Below, piece by piece: positions 17,486 through 26,116 of a DNA stretch of 45,462 bases. Positions within the stretch are counted from its first letter, which is position 1. Every line of letters begins with the position of its first letter. The position numbers and the translations under genes are program-made. Under the pieces are notes generated by a model, which was not told the DNA's origin, searched no databases, and was given only the letters and a program-made list of their open reading frames with translations. Source of the stretch: Gammaproteobacteria bacterium (GTDB lineage Bacteria; Pseudomonadota; Gammaproteobacteria; HK1); assembly GCA_022826505.1 (NCBI GenBank), contig JAJDUQ010000036.1, positions 1 through 45,462 on the forward strand, given 5' to 3'.

Positions 17486-18850
17486 GTGATCACCGAACAT
17501 GCACCAGCCACCTGGATCAGGCGGCCCTGCGCGGTCTTCACCGCAAACGACCTCGACGCTGCGGGCGGTATCGTCGTGCGGGGCGACCGCATCGTGGAGC
17601 TCGTCGGGGCGGGCGAGGAGCCCCGGGCACCGATTGACGAGGTGTTCGATGCATCCGGACTCGTGCTGCTCCCCGGACTGATCAACGGCCACCACCACTT
17701 CTACCAGACCCTGACGCGCGCATGTCCCCCGGCGCTCGACAAGTCGCTGTTCGACTGGCTGAAGGCGCTCTACCCGATCTGGGCGAACCTCACCGAGGAG
17801 GCAATCGCGGTGTCCACCCGCCTCGCGCTGGCCGAGCTGACGCTCTCCGGCTGCACCACCGCCAGCGATCACCACTACCTGTTCTCCGCTGCGCTGACTC
17901 GGGCGATCGACGTTCAAGCCGAGGCGGCGGAAGAGCTGGGAGTGCGCGTGGTGCTCACGCGCGGCTCGATGAGCCTCTCGGCCGACGACGGCGGTCTGCC
18001 GCCGCGCTCCGTCACGGAGCCCGAAGACACGATCCTCGGCGAATCGGAACGCCTGATCGGCCAGTACCACGACCCCGCACCCCACGCCATGTGCCAAATC
18101 GCGCTCGCACCCTGCTCGCCGTTCTCCGCGACCCGGGAGCTGATGCGCGAGACCGCGCGCATCGCGCGAGCCCATGGGGTCAGGCTCCACACCCACCTCG
18201 GCGAAACGCGAGACGAGAGCGACTTCTGCGAGGCGAAGTTCGGGATGCGTCCCCTCGACTACCTCGAGGACGTGGACTGGCTGGCCGACGACGTGTGGCT
18301 CGCTCACGGCATCCATTTCACGCCGGCGGAAATCGAACGCCTTGGCGCCGCCGGCACCGGCGTTTGCCACTGCCCCTCGTCCAACATGGTGCTGGCGTCG
18401 GGCATCTGCCCGGTCCACGACCTGCTCTCGGCGGGCGCGCGGGTGGGACTGGGCGTCGACGGCTCCGCATCCAACGATTCCTCCAACCTGATGCAGGAGG
18501 TCCGTCAGGCGCTGCTCATCGGCCGGCTCCGGTACGGCGCGGCGCCCGTCACCCACCAGTCCGTCCTGTGGCTGGCCACGCGCGGGAGCGCCGATCTGCT
18601 TGGCCGTCCCGAGCTGGGCGAGCTCCGCCCCGGTACCGCCGCCGACATCGCGCTGTTCGACCTGGACGAACTGCGGTTCAGCGGGCATGGAGATCCGCTC
18701 GCGGCGCTGGTCCTGTGCGGTGCTTCGAGGGTCTCCGACCTGATGATTGCCGGCGAGTGGAGAGTGCGCGGCGGGGAGCTGGCGAACGTCGACCTGAACG
18801 CGCTCCGGCACGAGCACCGGCGACTGGCCGAGGCCCTCGTTGCCGCATAG
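17486..18850 (+). CDS. 8-oxoguanine deaminase (TRZ/ATZ amidohydrolase family)
   Basis: A 454-aa metal-dependent hydrolase expected to deaminate 8-oxoguanine to urate. Amidohydrolase ligands: HxH in PGLINGHHHFYQTLTRACPP, the histidine of LHTHLGETRDE, AHGIHF and the Asp of GVDGSASNDSSN. The ACPPALDKSLFDWLKALYPI segment and the SSNMVLASG motif are typical of this subgroup. The start is chosen at GTG 17486, behind GAGGTGG; a TTG at 17417 would overlap the divergent vapC relic. Urate fits the ureidoglycolate lyase further on, but no uricase or allantoin genes are in the window. Confidence 0.85.
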   Translation: MITEHAPATWIRRPCAVFTANDLDAAGGIVVRGDRIVELVGAGEEPRAPIDEVFDASGLVLLPGLINGHHHFYQTLTRACPPALDKSLFDWLKALYPIWANLTEEAIAVSTRLALAELTLSGCTTASDHHYLFSAALTRAIDVQAEAAEELGVRVVLTRGSMSLSADDGGLPPRSVTEPEDTILGESERLIGQYHDPAPHAMCQIALAPCSPFSATRELMRETARIARAHGVRLHTHLGETRDESDFCEAKFGMRPLDYLEDVDWLADDVWLAHGIHFTPAEIERLGAAGTGVCHCPSSNMVLASGICPVHDLLSAGARVGLGVDGSASNDSSNLMQEVRQALLIGRLRYGAAPVTHQSVLWLATRGSADLLGRPELGELRPGTAADIALFDLDELRFSGHGDPLAALVLCGASRVSDLMIAGEWRVRGGELANVDLNALRHEHRRLAEALVAA

Positions 18851-18877
18851 TCCAGCGTTCTCGCGAGTGTCCTGAAC

Positions 18878-18897
18878 CGGGAGCGCCGCCGCTCCCG
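18878..18897. terminator. bidirectional terminator hairpin
   Basis: CGGGAGC (18878-18884) and GCTCCCG (18891-18897) form a perfect 7-bp GC-rich stem with a 6-nt loop between the convergent deaminase and Rieske genes. There is no U run, so the termination role is inferred from position and stability. Confidence 0.5.
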
Positions 18898-18904
18898 CCG
18901 GCAC

Positions 18905-20044
18905 TCAGCCGAGGCGTCGTGCCATGTATCGGTAGAAATCCCAGACCGTGCCTTCGACGTCGAGCGGGCCCAGCGGCCCGGGCCGGAAGCTGCGCGCGTT
19001 GAGACCGCGCTGGAGGTTCACCAGTTGCGCCTTGTCCTCGGACATCGTGCGCTCGAAGAGATCGACATTCGCTCGGCGTTCTCGATCCCCGATGTCCGGG
19101 TCGCCGAAAATGATCCCCCGCTTGCCTCGAACCCGTCCCGCCGACTGCGGTTGCAGGCAGATGAAGTTCGCCTTGTGTCCGGCGACGCCGGCCACCAGCC
19201 CGGGCATGATTGCGAACATCACCGAGGTGCCGCGCTCCGCGTCCGTGAGGTCGGGGTGGTACCGGCCGCGTTGCGGCAGATCGGCCGGAAATCGGGAGTA
19301 GTAGCCGAAGTACCCCTCACCGGCCGGAAAGTGCTCGCAAAGCCGCGTCGGTGTAATCGGATGCAGGGTCTCGTAGTGCACGGTGGAGAGGTGATAGCCC
19401 TCCATGAAGTTCTCGGTCAGGCACTTCCAGTTCGTCTCCCAGGTCTCGGTGGCGCAGTGGCCGAGCACCATCTCCTCGATGTGGTAGTTGTCCACCAGGG
19501 AGGCGAGACCTTCGAGCCGGGGCGCGAGAGACGAAGCCTGCCCGTCGAGATTGACGAACAGGAAACCTTGCCACACCTCGGTCGCAATCTCGGGAAGCGC
19601 GCAGCTCGCCCGATCGAAATCCCCTCGTCCTTCGATGAACGGCGTTCGCAACAGCCGTCCCTGCAGATCGTAGGTCCATGCGTGATAGGAACACTGCAGA
19701 TGATTCGCGTTGCCTCGTCCGTTCGCGACCGGCATGCCGCGGTGCCGGCAGACATTGGAGAGCACCCGAAGCTCACCGTCTTCGGCCCGCACCACCAGCA
19801 ACGGCTCGCCGAGCAAGTCGACGGTCCAGTAGTCGCCGGGCGCGGCCGCCTCCTCGACGCGGCCGATGCACATCCACTCCTTGCGGAACAGCTCGTCGAC
19901 CTCGAACGCCAGAAATTCCGGTGAGGTGTAGAAGTCGGCCGGCATGCCCCAGGCCTGGTCGTGTGGCCGGCCGAGGCAGGCACGAAGCGACTCGCGCAAG
20001 CCTTCCACCGAATTGTCCCGCAATGCGTCTCCGATCGCTTTCAT
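18905..20044 (-). CDS. Rieske non-haem iron oxygenase, alpha subunit (choline/betaine/carnitine monooxygenase-like)
   Basis: A 379-aa oxygenase. The N-terminal Rieske [2Fe-2S] domain has CRHRGMP (C-x-H) and CSYHAW (C-x2-H). The C-terminal catalytic domain has NWKCLTENFMEGYHLSTVH with the two iron histidines. The acid before the first His is Glu rather than the Asp usual in aromatic dioxygenases, as in oxygenases acting on quaternary amines such as CntA. The open frame begins at 20146, but that part is Gly/Arg-rich; ATG 20044 (MKAIGDALRDN) behind AGGTGAG is the better start. No reductase gene is nearby. Confidence 0.88.
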   Translation of the reverse strand: MKAIGDALRDNSVEGLRESLRACLGRPHDQAWGMPADFYTSPEFLAFEVDELFRKEWMCIGRVEEAAAPGDYWTVDLLGEPLLVVRAEDGELRVLSNVCRHRGMPVANGRGNANHLQCSYHAWTYDLQGRLLRTPFIEGRGDFDRASCALPEIATEVWQGFLFVNLDGQASSLAPRLEGLASLVDNYHIEEMVLGHCATETWETNWKCLTENFMEGYHLSTVHYETLHPITPTRLCEHFPAGEGYFGYYSRFPADLPQRGRYHPDLTDAERGTSVMFAIMPGLVAGVAGHKANFICLQPQSAGRVRGKRGIIFGDPDIGDRERRANVDLFERTMSEDKAQLVNLQRGLNARSFRPGPLGPLDVEGTVWDFYRYMARRLG

Positions 20045-20223
20045 GTGGTTGCTCACCTTGCGTCCGGCGCCTCGCCCGGCCCCCCCGAACGGGCTCCCCC
20101 GACCCGGGCCTCGTCGCTGCGTATTCCCGTCACCACCATTTTGCATGACGTCGATGATGCCGGCGACTCGCCTGCGAGTGGAACGGCACCCACAACGTCT
20201 ACCTCACTCGCAATGACACTCGC

Positions 20224-20784
20224 TTGGCGCCCGATGACGTGGCGCGACGGCAGGAACGGACGTACGTGGGCTCCGTGCCCTACGATCGAATCGGCGACGA
20301 CTCGTCGCTGCGACAACTGTACCTGTGGGACCCGCTGAAGAGCTTCATCGGCGCGGTACTGGGCAAGTCCCGCCTGCACCGGTTCGCCGATCCGCTGGGC
20401 GCATGCTCGGTCAACGTGTTCGTGGACGGCGGCGAGCACGGATGGCATTTCGACGAGTCGGAGTTCTCGGTCACGTTGATGCTTCAGGCCCCGGAATCGG
20501 GCGGTGCCTTCGAGTACGTGCCGCGCATCCGAGGAAACCACGAGGAAGAAGCCATCGTCGCGGCGGTGCTGGACGGTGACCGCGCACGGGTACTGGAACT
20601 TCCGTTCACCGAGGGCACCCTGCTCATCTTCGGCGGCCGGCAGACGCTTCACCGCGTGACACGGGTCGGCGGCGCCCGGCCCCGTCTCGTGCCGGTCCTC
20701 ACTTACGCCGAACGCCCGGGACTGAAGAACAGCGAGACGGTGCGCAAGCTGTTCTGGGGACGTACCGGCACGGAGAACGCGTAG
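20224..20784 (+). CDS. ArpA/HalD-type Fe(II)/2-oxoglutarate oxygenase, 5'-truncated
   Basis: A 186-aa remnant of a family usually ~250 aa long. It keeps the cupin-like core: GACSVNVFVDGGEHGWHFDE with the iron ligands H75-x-D77, the distal His of TLHRVTRVGG and the 2OG-binding Arg near GGARPRLVPVLTY. The ligand is HxD, as in hydroxylases; the related HalD/BesD halogenases have Gly at that position. Family-like sequence continues upstream in frame (WNGTHNVYLTRND, from 20179), then meets TGA at 20155, so about 60-80 N-terminal residues are gone. A TTG at 20224 is the only available start. It may be a pseudogene. Confidence 0.7.
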   Translation: MAPDDVARRQERTYVGSVPYDRIGDDSSLRQLYLWDPLKSFIGAVLGKSRLHRFADPLGACSVNVFVDGGEHGWHFDESEFSVTLMLQAPESGGAFEYVPRIRGNHEEEAIVAAVLDGDRARVLELPFTEGTLLIFGGRQTLHRVTRVGGARPRLVPVLTYAERPGLKNSETVRKLFWGRTGTENA

Positions 20785-20979
20785 CAAGCCCGCGCCCGGG
20801 CCGTCCGCAGGTCCGAGAACGGTGGTGAATGGACCGCCACCGAGGCGACTGAATTCGTCCTTGCACCCGCGCCGGACCGAGTTGTGAACCTGCCGCAGAA
20901 CATCTCCGATCGGCGGCTGGCGACCCGGATCGGCGAAACATGGCAGTCGGCCAGCGACGCCGGCAGGTACCGGCAGCGT

Positions 20980-22155
20980 TCATGCTCGGCCGTCGAGCCG
21001 ATCGAGCCCCGCGGCCAGATCGGCGACGAGGTCGTCGGGATTCTCGAGCCCGATGTGGATGCGCAGCAGGAACGGTGTCTCCGTCCAGGGGTTGACGCTG
21101 CGCGGAATCGGCATCCGATTGTAGGCGACGAGGCTCTCGTAGCCACCCCACGATGAGCCGATGCGAAACAGATCGAGCCCGTTCACCATGCGGGCCACCG
21201 CCGCCTCGTCGGTGGTGTGCATCGCGAGTCCGAACAGACTGGACGCGCCTGCGAAGTCCCGCTTCCACAACGCATGGCCGGGATCGCTCTCCAGGGCCGG
21301 GTAGAGCACCCGCTTCACCTCCGGACGCGATTCGAGCCAGCGCGCGACCTTCATCGCCGATGCCGATTGACGCTCGAGCCGCACGCAGAGGCTGCGCATG
21401 CCGCGCAGCGCGAGAAAGCAGTCGTCGGGTGATGCGACATCGCCGAACGCATTCACCTGGTCTGCGATCCTCCTGAACAGCGTATCTGTCGCCGTTGTAA
21501 TCATTCCGATCACCAGGTCCGAATGTCCCGCGAGGTACTTCGTGCCGGCCTGAATCGAGATGTCGACGCCGTGCTCCAGGGGGCGGAAGCAGATTGGAGT
21601 CGCCCAGGTATTGTCCATCGCGACCAACGCCCCGCGCTCGTGGGCACACTTCGCGATGGCAGGCACGTCCTGCATCTCGAACGTGAGCGAGCCGGGCGCT
21701 TCGGTGTAGACGAGTCGTGTATTCGCGCGCATCGCATCCGCCACGCCCTTCCCCGCCCCGGGGTCGTAGAAGCTCGATTCGACTCCGTAACGGCTGAGGA
21801 CTTCAGTACAGAATCGCCGGGTCGGCCCGTACACCGAGTCGGGAACGAGCACATGGTCGCCGGCTCCGACCACGGCCGAAACCGCCATCGTCACCGCCGA
21901 AAGCCCGCTGCCGGTCACCACGGTGCGATACCCGCCTTCGACCGCCGCAACCGTCTCGGCCAGTGCGCGCGAGTTCTGTGTCCCGGTCGCGCCGTACGTG
22001 ACGTTGTCGTAACGATTGTCGCCATCGAACCGGTGGACATAGCCGTCGAGATTCTCGGAGAGGATCGTCGACGCCCGATGCACCGGAAGGTTGACCGGTC
22101 CCTGGGCACGCACGGGTGCCCGGCCCAGCGCGACGAGCTTGGTGTCCTGTTTCAT
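20980..22155 (-). CDS. metC: cystathionine beta-lyase (Cys/Met metabolism PLP enzyme)
   Basis: A 391-aa PLP enzyme of the Cys/Met-metabolism class. The Schiff-base lysine is K206 in SIQAGTKYLAGHSD. Other family motifs are RYDNVTYGATGT, VVTGSGLSAVTMA, MDNTWATP and the C-terminal SSWGGYESL, which favours MetC (cystathionine to homocysteine, pyruvate and ammonia) over gamma-synthases. It starts at ATG 22155 and stands alone, divergent from sppA. Related C-S lyases acting on other thioethers cannot be excluded. Confidence 0.9.
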   Translation of the reverse strand: MKQDTKLVALGRAPVRAQGPVNLPVHRASTILSENLDGYVHRFDGDNRYDNVTYGATGTQNSRALAETVAAVEGGYRTVVTGSGLSAVTMAVSAVVGAGDHVLVPDSVYGPTRRFCTEVLSRYGVESSFYDPGAGKGVADAMRANTRLVYTEAPGSLTFEMQDVPAIAKCAHERGALVAMDNTWATPICFRPLEHGVDISIQAGTKYLAGHSDLVIGMITTATDTLFRRIADQVNAFGDVASPDDCFLALRGMRSLCVRLERQSASAMKVARWLESRPEVKRVLYPALESDPGHALWKRDFAGASSLFGLAMHTTDEAAVARMVNGLDLFRIGSSWGGYESLVAYNRMPIPRSVNPWTETPFLLRIHIGLENPDDLVADLAAGLDRLDGRA

Positions 22156-22522
22156 GGGCGGCCCTGTTCGATATGCGGCTTGCCGAGCGCGCGGGACGCG
22201 ATTCGACCTCGGTCGCTTCCTCCTTCCGCGGCCGTGCGCACGCTATCCGATCCAAGCGCCGCGTGAAACCACCCGAGCGGGTCCGTGGGCCCGTCTGCCA
22301 GCGGGAAATTCCGGGTTCGGCTCGACCCGCGAGAACGGCGACCGTTCAACGGCGCCGAGCCCTCGATCAGCCCCGGCGGATCCGTCCGGAACCCGGCAAA
22401 CTTCCGGAGTCCTGTTCCGACACTTGAAGACCGCACGCATCAGTGCTTTAGTCGATGCTCGCGCGGACGCATCCTCCGCCGACCGGCCCTCACCCATCAA
22501 GTAGCGATTTGCCCCGCGCACG
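22156..22522. other. divergent intergenic region between metC and sppA
   Basis: About 370 nt holding the two promoters. Open frames on both strands run through it, but they are out-of-frame extensions of neighbours, without start signals. No clear -35/-10 pair, riboswitch or repeat was recognised; in particular no SAM-riboswitch-like motif was seen upstream of metC. Confidence 0.45.
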
Positions 22523-23515
22523 ATGCCCGACGAACCAACCAAATCCGCCTGGACCCCGACCGAGCCCGCCTCGCCCCGAGACGCGCCCGGCTGGGAGCGC
22601 GATTTGCTGGAACGCCTCGCGTTCATGTCGCTCGTCGAGCAGCGGCGCACGCGCCGGTGGAACCTGGTCTTTCGGTTCGCGTGGCTCGCGCTCGCGGTGT
22701 TCGTCGCTGTCTTGTGGATGGACCCGCAATGGATCCATCCGGAACGAGTCGGACCCCACAGCGCCCTGGTCGATGTCCGCGGAACGATCGCCGACGAAGG
22801 AGACGCCAGCGCCGACCAGGTTGTCGCCGCGCTCCGGGCCGCATTCGAAGACGCCGATACCGCGGGCGTGATCCTGCGCATCAACAGCCCCGGCGGCTCT
22901 CCGGTGCAAGCCGGCTACATCAGCGACGAGATCGTGCGCCTGCGCGGGCTGTACCCCGAAACACCGGTGTATGCGGTCATCGCAGACATGGCCGTGTCCG
23001 GAGGCTACTACGTCGCCGCCTCCGCGGACTCCATCTACGCGAGCAAGTCCAGCGTCGTCGGGTCCATCGGAGTGCTGATGGACGGCTTCGGCTTCGTGGG
23101 CGCGATGGACAAGCTCGGCGTGGAGAGGCGCCTGGTGACCGCGGGCGAGCGCAAGGGCATCCTCGATCCCTTCTCGCCGGCCAGGGACGAGGATGTTGCA
23201 CATTTCCGGTCCCTGCTCGAGGACGTCCACAACGAATTCATCGAGGTGGTGAAACGTGGCCGGGGAGATCGGCTCGCCGCGGATGCCGACATCTTCAGCG
23301 GCCTGATGTGGACCGGCTCCAGGGGCATCGAACTTGGCCTCGTCGACGCTCTCGGCGGCAGCGGTTACGTGGCCCGCGAAGTCATAGGCGCCGAGGAGAT
23401 CGTCGATTTCACCGTGCGCCCCGAACCTCTGGACGCAATCGTGGACCGGCTCGGCGTCAGCGTTGCACGCACCATCGGCACGATGCTGAACCTGGAGACT
23501 GGACGGCTCGAGTAG
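22523..23515 (+). CDS. sppA: signal peptide peptidase SppA-like serine protease (S49)
   Basis: A 330-aa inner-membrane protease that degrades cleaved signal peptides or acts in membrane quality control. One membrane segment (about 47-66) anchors a periplasmic S49 domain. The Ser-Lys dyad is visible: S159 in DMAVSGGYYVA and K211 in GERKGILDPF, 52 residues apart as in Bacillus SppA (S147/K199). Length fits the short (36K) SppA form. It starts at ATG 22523. Ureidoglycolate lyase follows on the same strand after 64 nt. Confidence 0.92.
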   Translation: MPDEPTKSAWTPTEPASPRDAPGWERDLLERLAFMSLVEQRRTRRWNLVFRFAWLALAVFVAVLWMDPQWIHPERVGPHSALVDVRGTIADEGDASADQVVAALRAAFEDADTAGVILRINSPGGSPVQAGYISDEIVRLRGLYPETPVYAVIADMAVSGGYYVAASADSIYASKSSVVGSIGVLMDGFGFVGAMDKLGVERRLVTAGERKGILDPFSPARDEDVAHFRSLLEDVHNEFIEVVKRGRGDRLAADADIFSGLMWTGSRGIELGLVDALGGSGYVAREVIGAEEIVDFTVRPEPLDAIVDRLGVSVARTIGTMLNLETGRLE

Positions 23516-23547
23516 GCGGTTCACCCGCACGGGGGAACTTTCGTACC

Positions 23548-23583
23548 ATGGCGCGAATGAGACCTTCGGGATTGCCCTCATGA
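23548..23583 (+). other. possible 11-codon leader peptide overlapping the allA start
   Basis: ATG 23548 opens MARMRPSGLPS and ends at a TGA (23581-23583) that overlaps the ATG of the next gene (ATGA). Such an arrangement could couple translation. Alternatively TACCAT at about 23544-23549 is the -10 of a promoter. Either reading is weak. Confidence 0.25.
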
Positions 23584-24134
23584 CCTTGCGGCACCGGCTG
23601 ACCATCGAACCCATGACCACGGAGTCGTTCGCGCCGTTCGGTCGGCTCCTGGAATCCTCCGCGATGCCGGCCGACCGCCGGGTCATGACTCCGTCGGAAT
23701 TCGAATGCGACGGCGCCACCACCATCCACACCATCTGGCAGCCCAGCGCGGAGCGGTCGTTCTCCCGCCTGGAACGCCATTTCGGAGTCACCCAGACGTT
23801 TTTTCAGCTCTCCGGCAGCCCGTCGGTGGTATGCGTCGCCCCGCCCACCGACCCGGACGACCGGAATGCCGTCCCACTCCCCGAAGACGTGCGGGCATTT
23901 CTCATCGACCCCGGCCGGGGCTTCTCCTTCGGCCGAGGCACCTGGCACTCTCTCGACCGCTTCGTGCTCGCCCCGCCGGGAGCGACGTTCGTCATCCTGA
24001 ACGTCGACCCGAATCCGACGCAAATCGTCGACTACGTCGACGGGACGTCGCTGCGCTTCTCCGACCTGGATACCGACTCCGCGCCGGTACGCGACAGGGT
24101 CGACACCGGGCCGCCGCTCGAATTCGAGGTCTGA
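23580..24134 (+). CDS. allA: ureidoglycolate lyase
   Basis: A 184-aa cupin-fold enzyme that splits ureidoglycolate into glyoxylate and urea, the last step of purine-ring degradation. Typical AllA features are the opening LTIEPMTTESFAPFGRLLE, the LERHFGVTQTFFQLSG segment and the GTWHSL block near the active site, followed by the hydrophobic VILNV strand. It is slightly longer than E. coli AllA (about 160 aa). ATG 23580 overlaps a short upstream frame. Together with 8-oxoguanine deaminase it points to purine nitrogen salvage; allantoinase and allantoate hydrolase are not in the window. Confidence 0.85.
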   Translation: MTLRHRLTIEPMTTESFAPFGRLLESSAMPADRRVMTPSEFECDGATTIHTIWQPSAERSFSRLERHFGVTQTFFQLSGSPSVVCVAPPTDPDDRNAVPLPEDVRAFLIDPGRGFSFGRGTWHSLDRFVLAPPGATFVILNVDPNPTQIVDYVDGTSLRFSDLDTDSAPVRDRVDTGPPLEFEV

Positions 24135-24186
24135 ACCGCATGTCTCGAGCGACACCGGCGCCGGCGGAACAGCGACGCTCGCCGCG

Positions 24187-25770
24187 TCAGGATTCGCGCG
24201 GGAAGTCGGGCGGCACCGGATCCATGTAGGGGTACCGCGCAAGCCCCTTGGTCAGGGTCGTCGACGTGTTGACACTGCTGCGCACGTACTGCCGGGAGGG
24301 ATCGGTGACCGGCCGGTAGTCCCACGGCGAGCGCTCGCCGGCGAGCAGAACCTGCTGGACGAACCGGCGGCGGCGCTGGCTTTCCATGATTCTGTCCCTG
24401 AGCTCGGGCGGGTCCCACCTCGAGAGGATCTCGCCGAGCATCTCCGCCGCCACGCCGGCATGCGTCGGCTCCTCGCACAGGTTTCTCGTTTCGCCAGGGT
24501 CGGTCTCGAGATCGAACAGCATGCCGGGGTCGGACTCGCAGTACACGTACTTGTAGCGCCCCTTGCGCAGGATGAGGCACGGAGCGTAGGTACCTTCCGC
24601 GGTGAATTCGATCAGCGCCTCGTCGGGCCAGCTCGCGTCGCGGCCGTGAAGCATCGGCACGAGGCTGTGGCCGTCGACCGCATCCGCAAGTTCGGGCGGA
24701 CTGCCGTCGGTCGCGAGGTCCAGCAAGGTCGGCAGGAGATCGAGGAGCGACACGTTCGCCTGCACCGTTCGCCCCGCCGAATTGCCGGGTGCGCGGATTG
24801 CGAGCGGAACCCGTGTCGACCATTCGAAGGGATTGAACTTGTACCACATTCCCCGCTCGCCCATCATGTCGCCGTGGTCGGCGGTGAAGACGACCACGGT
24901 GTTGTCCGCGATACCCAGCGCGTCGAGCGTTGCGAGCAACTCACCCACCTTGTCGTCCACGTAGGAGATCATGCCGTAGTAGGCGCGGCGGGTCCGGCGC
25001 AGGATCTCGTCGGTGACCTCATGCTCGTCCTGGCGAATCAGGTAGTAGTAGCGCTGGCTCCAGGGGTCGCGATCCTCCACCGGGATGTGCGGTACCGCGG
25101 GCATGTCGATGTCGTCGTCCCGGTAACGGTTCCAGTACTCCTCGGTGATGGTGAAGGGGTTGTGCGGGTGGGTGAAGGAGACCGTGAGGAAGAACGGCCG
25201 GTCGGTCCGCTCGCGCGCGAAGTCGTGCAGCTTGCGCTGCGCGAAGTGCTGCACCTCCTCGTCGTAGTCGAGCTGCAGGGATCGCACGCAGAGCCCCGAC
25301 TCCACCACGCCGCGCAGACTCATGACCGATGGCGCGAACGGGTAGTCCCGAGCCGTCCAGTCCGGGGTCCAGCCGAAGTCTGACGGATAGATGTCCGTCG
25401 TCACCCGTTGTTCGAATCCGTGGAGCTGGTCGGGGCCAACGAAGTGCATCTTGCCCGACAGGCAGGTCCGGTAGCCGAGGTGTCGCAGATAGTGCGCGAA
25501 GGTCGGCACCGCGGCGGGAAACTCGGCCGCGTTGTCGTAGGCGCCAATGCGCGAAGGGAGCTGTCCGGCCATCATCGAGAACCGGGACGACGCGCAGATC
25601 GGATTGTTGCAGTAGGCGTTGCGAAATGTGACTCCACCCGCCGCGAGCGATTCGATGTGCGGTGTCTTCACGACTCGGTGCCCGTTGATCGACAGGGCGG
25701 GACCGGCCATCTGGTCGGCCATGATGAACAGAATGTTGGGTGCGGTGGCACCGTGCTTCGCGCTCGACAT
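24187..25770 (-). CDS. betC: choline-sulfatase
   Basis: A 527-aa type I sulfatase expected to hydrolyse choline-O-sulfate to choline and sulfate. The alkaline-phosphatase/sulfatase core opens PNILFIMADQMAG (metal Asp). The formylglycine site is C59-A-S-S-R63 in NPICASSRFSMMAG; Ser at the third position, where Pro or Ala is usual, is odd. The choline-sulfatase C-terminal domain is present (ESQRRRRFVQQVLLAG, then SPWDYRP). ATG 25770 (MSSAKHG) is preferred; the frame extends to 26016 through low-complexity Arg/Ala sequence. No betAB or choline transporter is adjacent. Confidence 0.9.
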   Translation of the reverse strand: MSSAKHGATAPNILFIMADQMAGPALSINGHRVVKTPHIESLAAGGVTFRNAYCNNPICASSRFSMMAGQLPSRIGAYDNAAEFPAAVPTFAHYLRHLGYRTCLSGKMHFVGPDQLHGFEQRVTTDIYPSDFGWTPDWTARDYPFAPSVMSLRGVVESGLCVRSLQLDYDEEVQHFAQRKLHDFARERTDRPFFLTVSFTHPHNPFTITEEYWNRYRDDDIDMPAVPHIPVEDRDPWSQRYYYLIRQDEHEVTDEILRRTRRAYYGMISYVDDKVGELLATLDALGIADNTVVVFTADHGDMMGERGMWYKFNPFEWSTRVPLAIRAPGNSAGRTVQANVSLLDLLPTLLDLATDGSPPELADAVDGHSLVPMLHGRDASWPDEALIEFTAEGTYAPCLILRKGRYKYVYCESDPGMLFDLETDPGETRNLCEEPTHAGVAAEMLGEILSRWDPPELRDRIMESQRRRRFVQQVLLAGERSPWDYRPVTDPSRQYVRSSVNTSTTLTKGLARYPYMDPVPPDFPRES

Positions 25771-26116
25771 GATTCCCGTTGCCTCGTTTGCGATGGCCGT
25801 GGCGGAAAGCGGACGACTGGCTGCCATATTGCACCGAATCGCGAAGCGAGTGCGCGGAGGTGGCGCGATTCGCAAGGCGGCCGCGAGTCGGAGGACGAAG
25901 ACGGACTCGACGGTACGTCGGGCACCCCGGCCGCGTTCGACGCGGAGAATGCGGCCGGAGCCGCGTCCGCCGCCGCGCATCGGTGCAATGTGTTGGCTGG
26001 TTGCGGGACATGTCAATGCTGTCGCGGAAATGCAATGTTCCGGTATCAGGTAGTGGACCGTACCGGCGCCGGTGCGCGATCATCGTGCCCCTCACCACCA
26101 GACCACGGGCCCCGCG
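25771..26116. other. divergent intergenic region between betC and ivd
   Basis: About 345 nt. An Arg/Ala-rich in-frame extension of betC and overlapping frames on the other strand are present, but none has a ribosome site. It must hold the betC and ivd promoters; no convincing hexamers, operator or LiuR-like regulator gene is seen. Confidence 0.45.
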
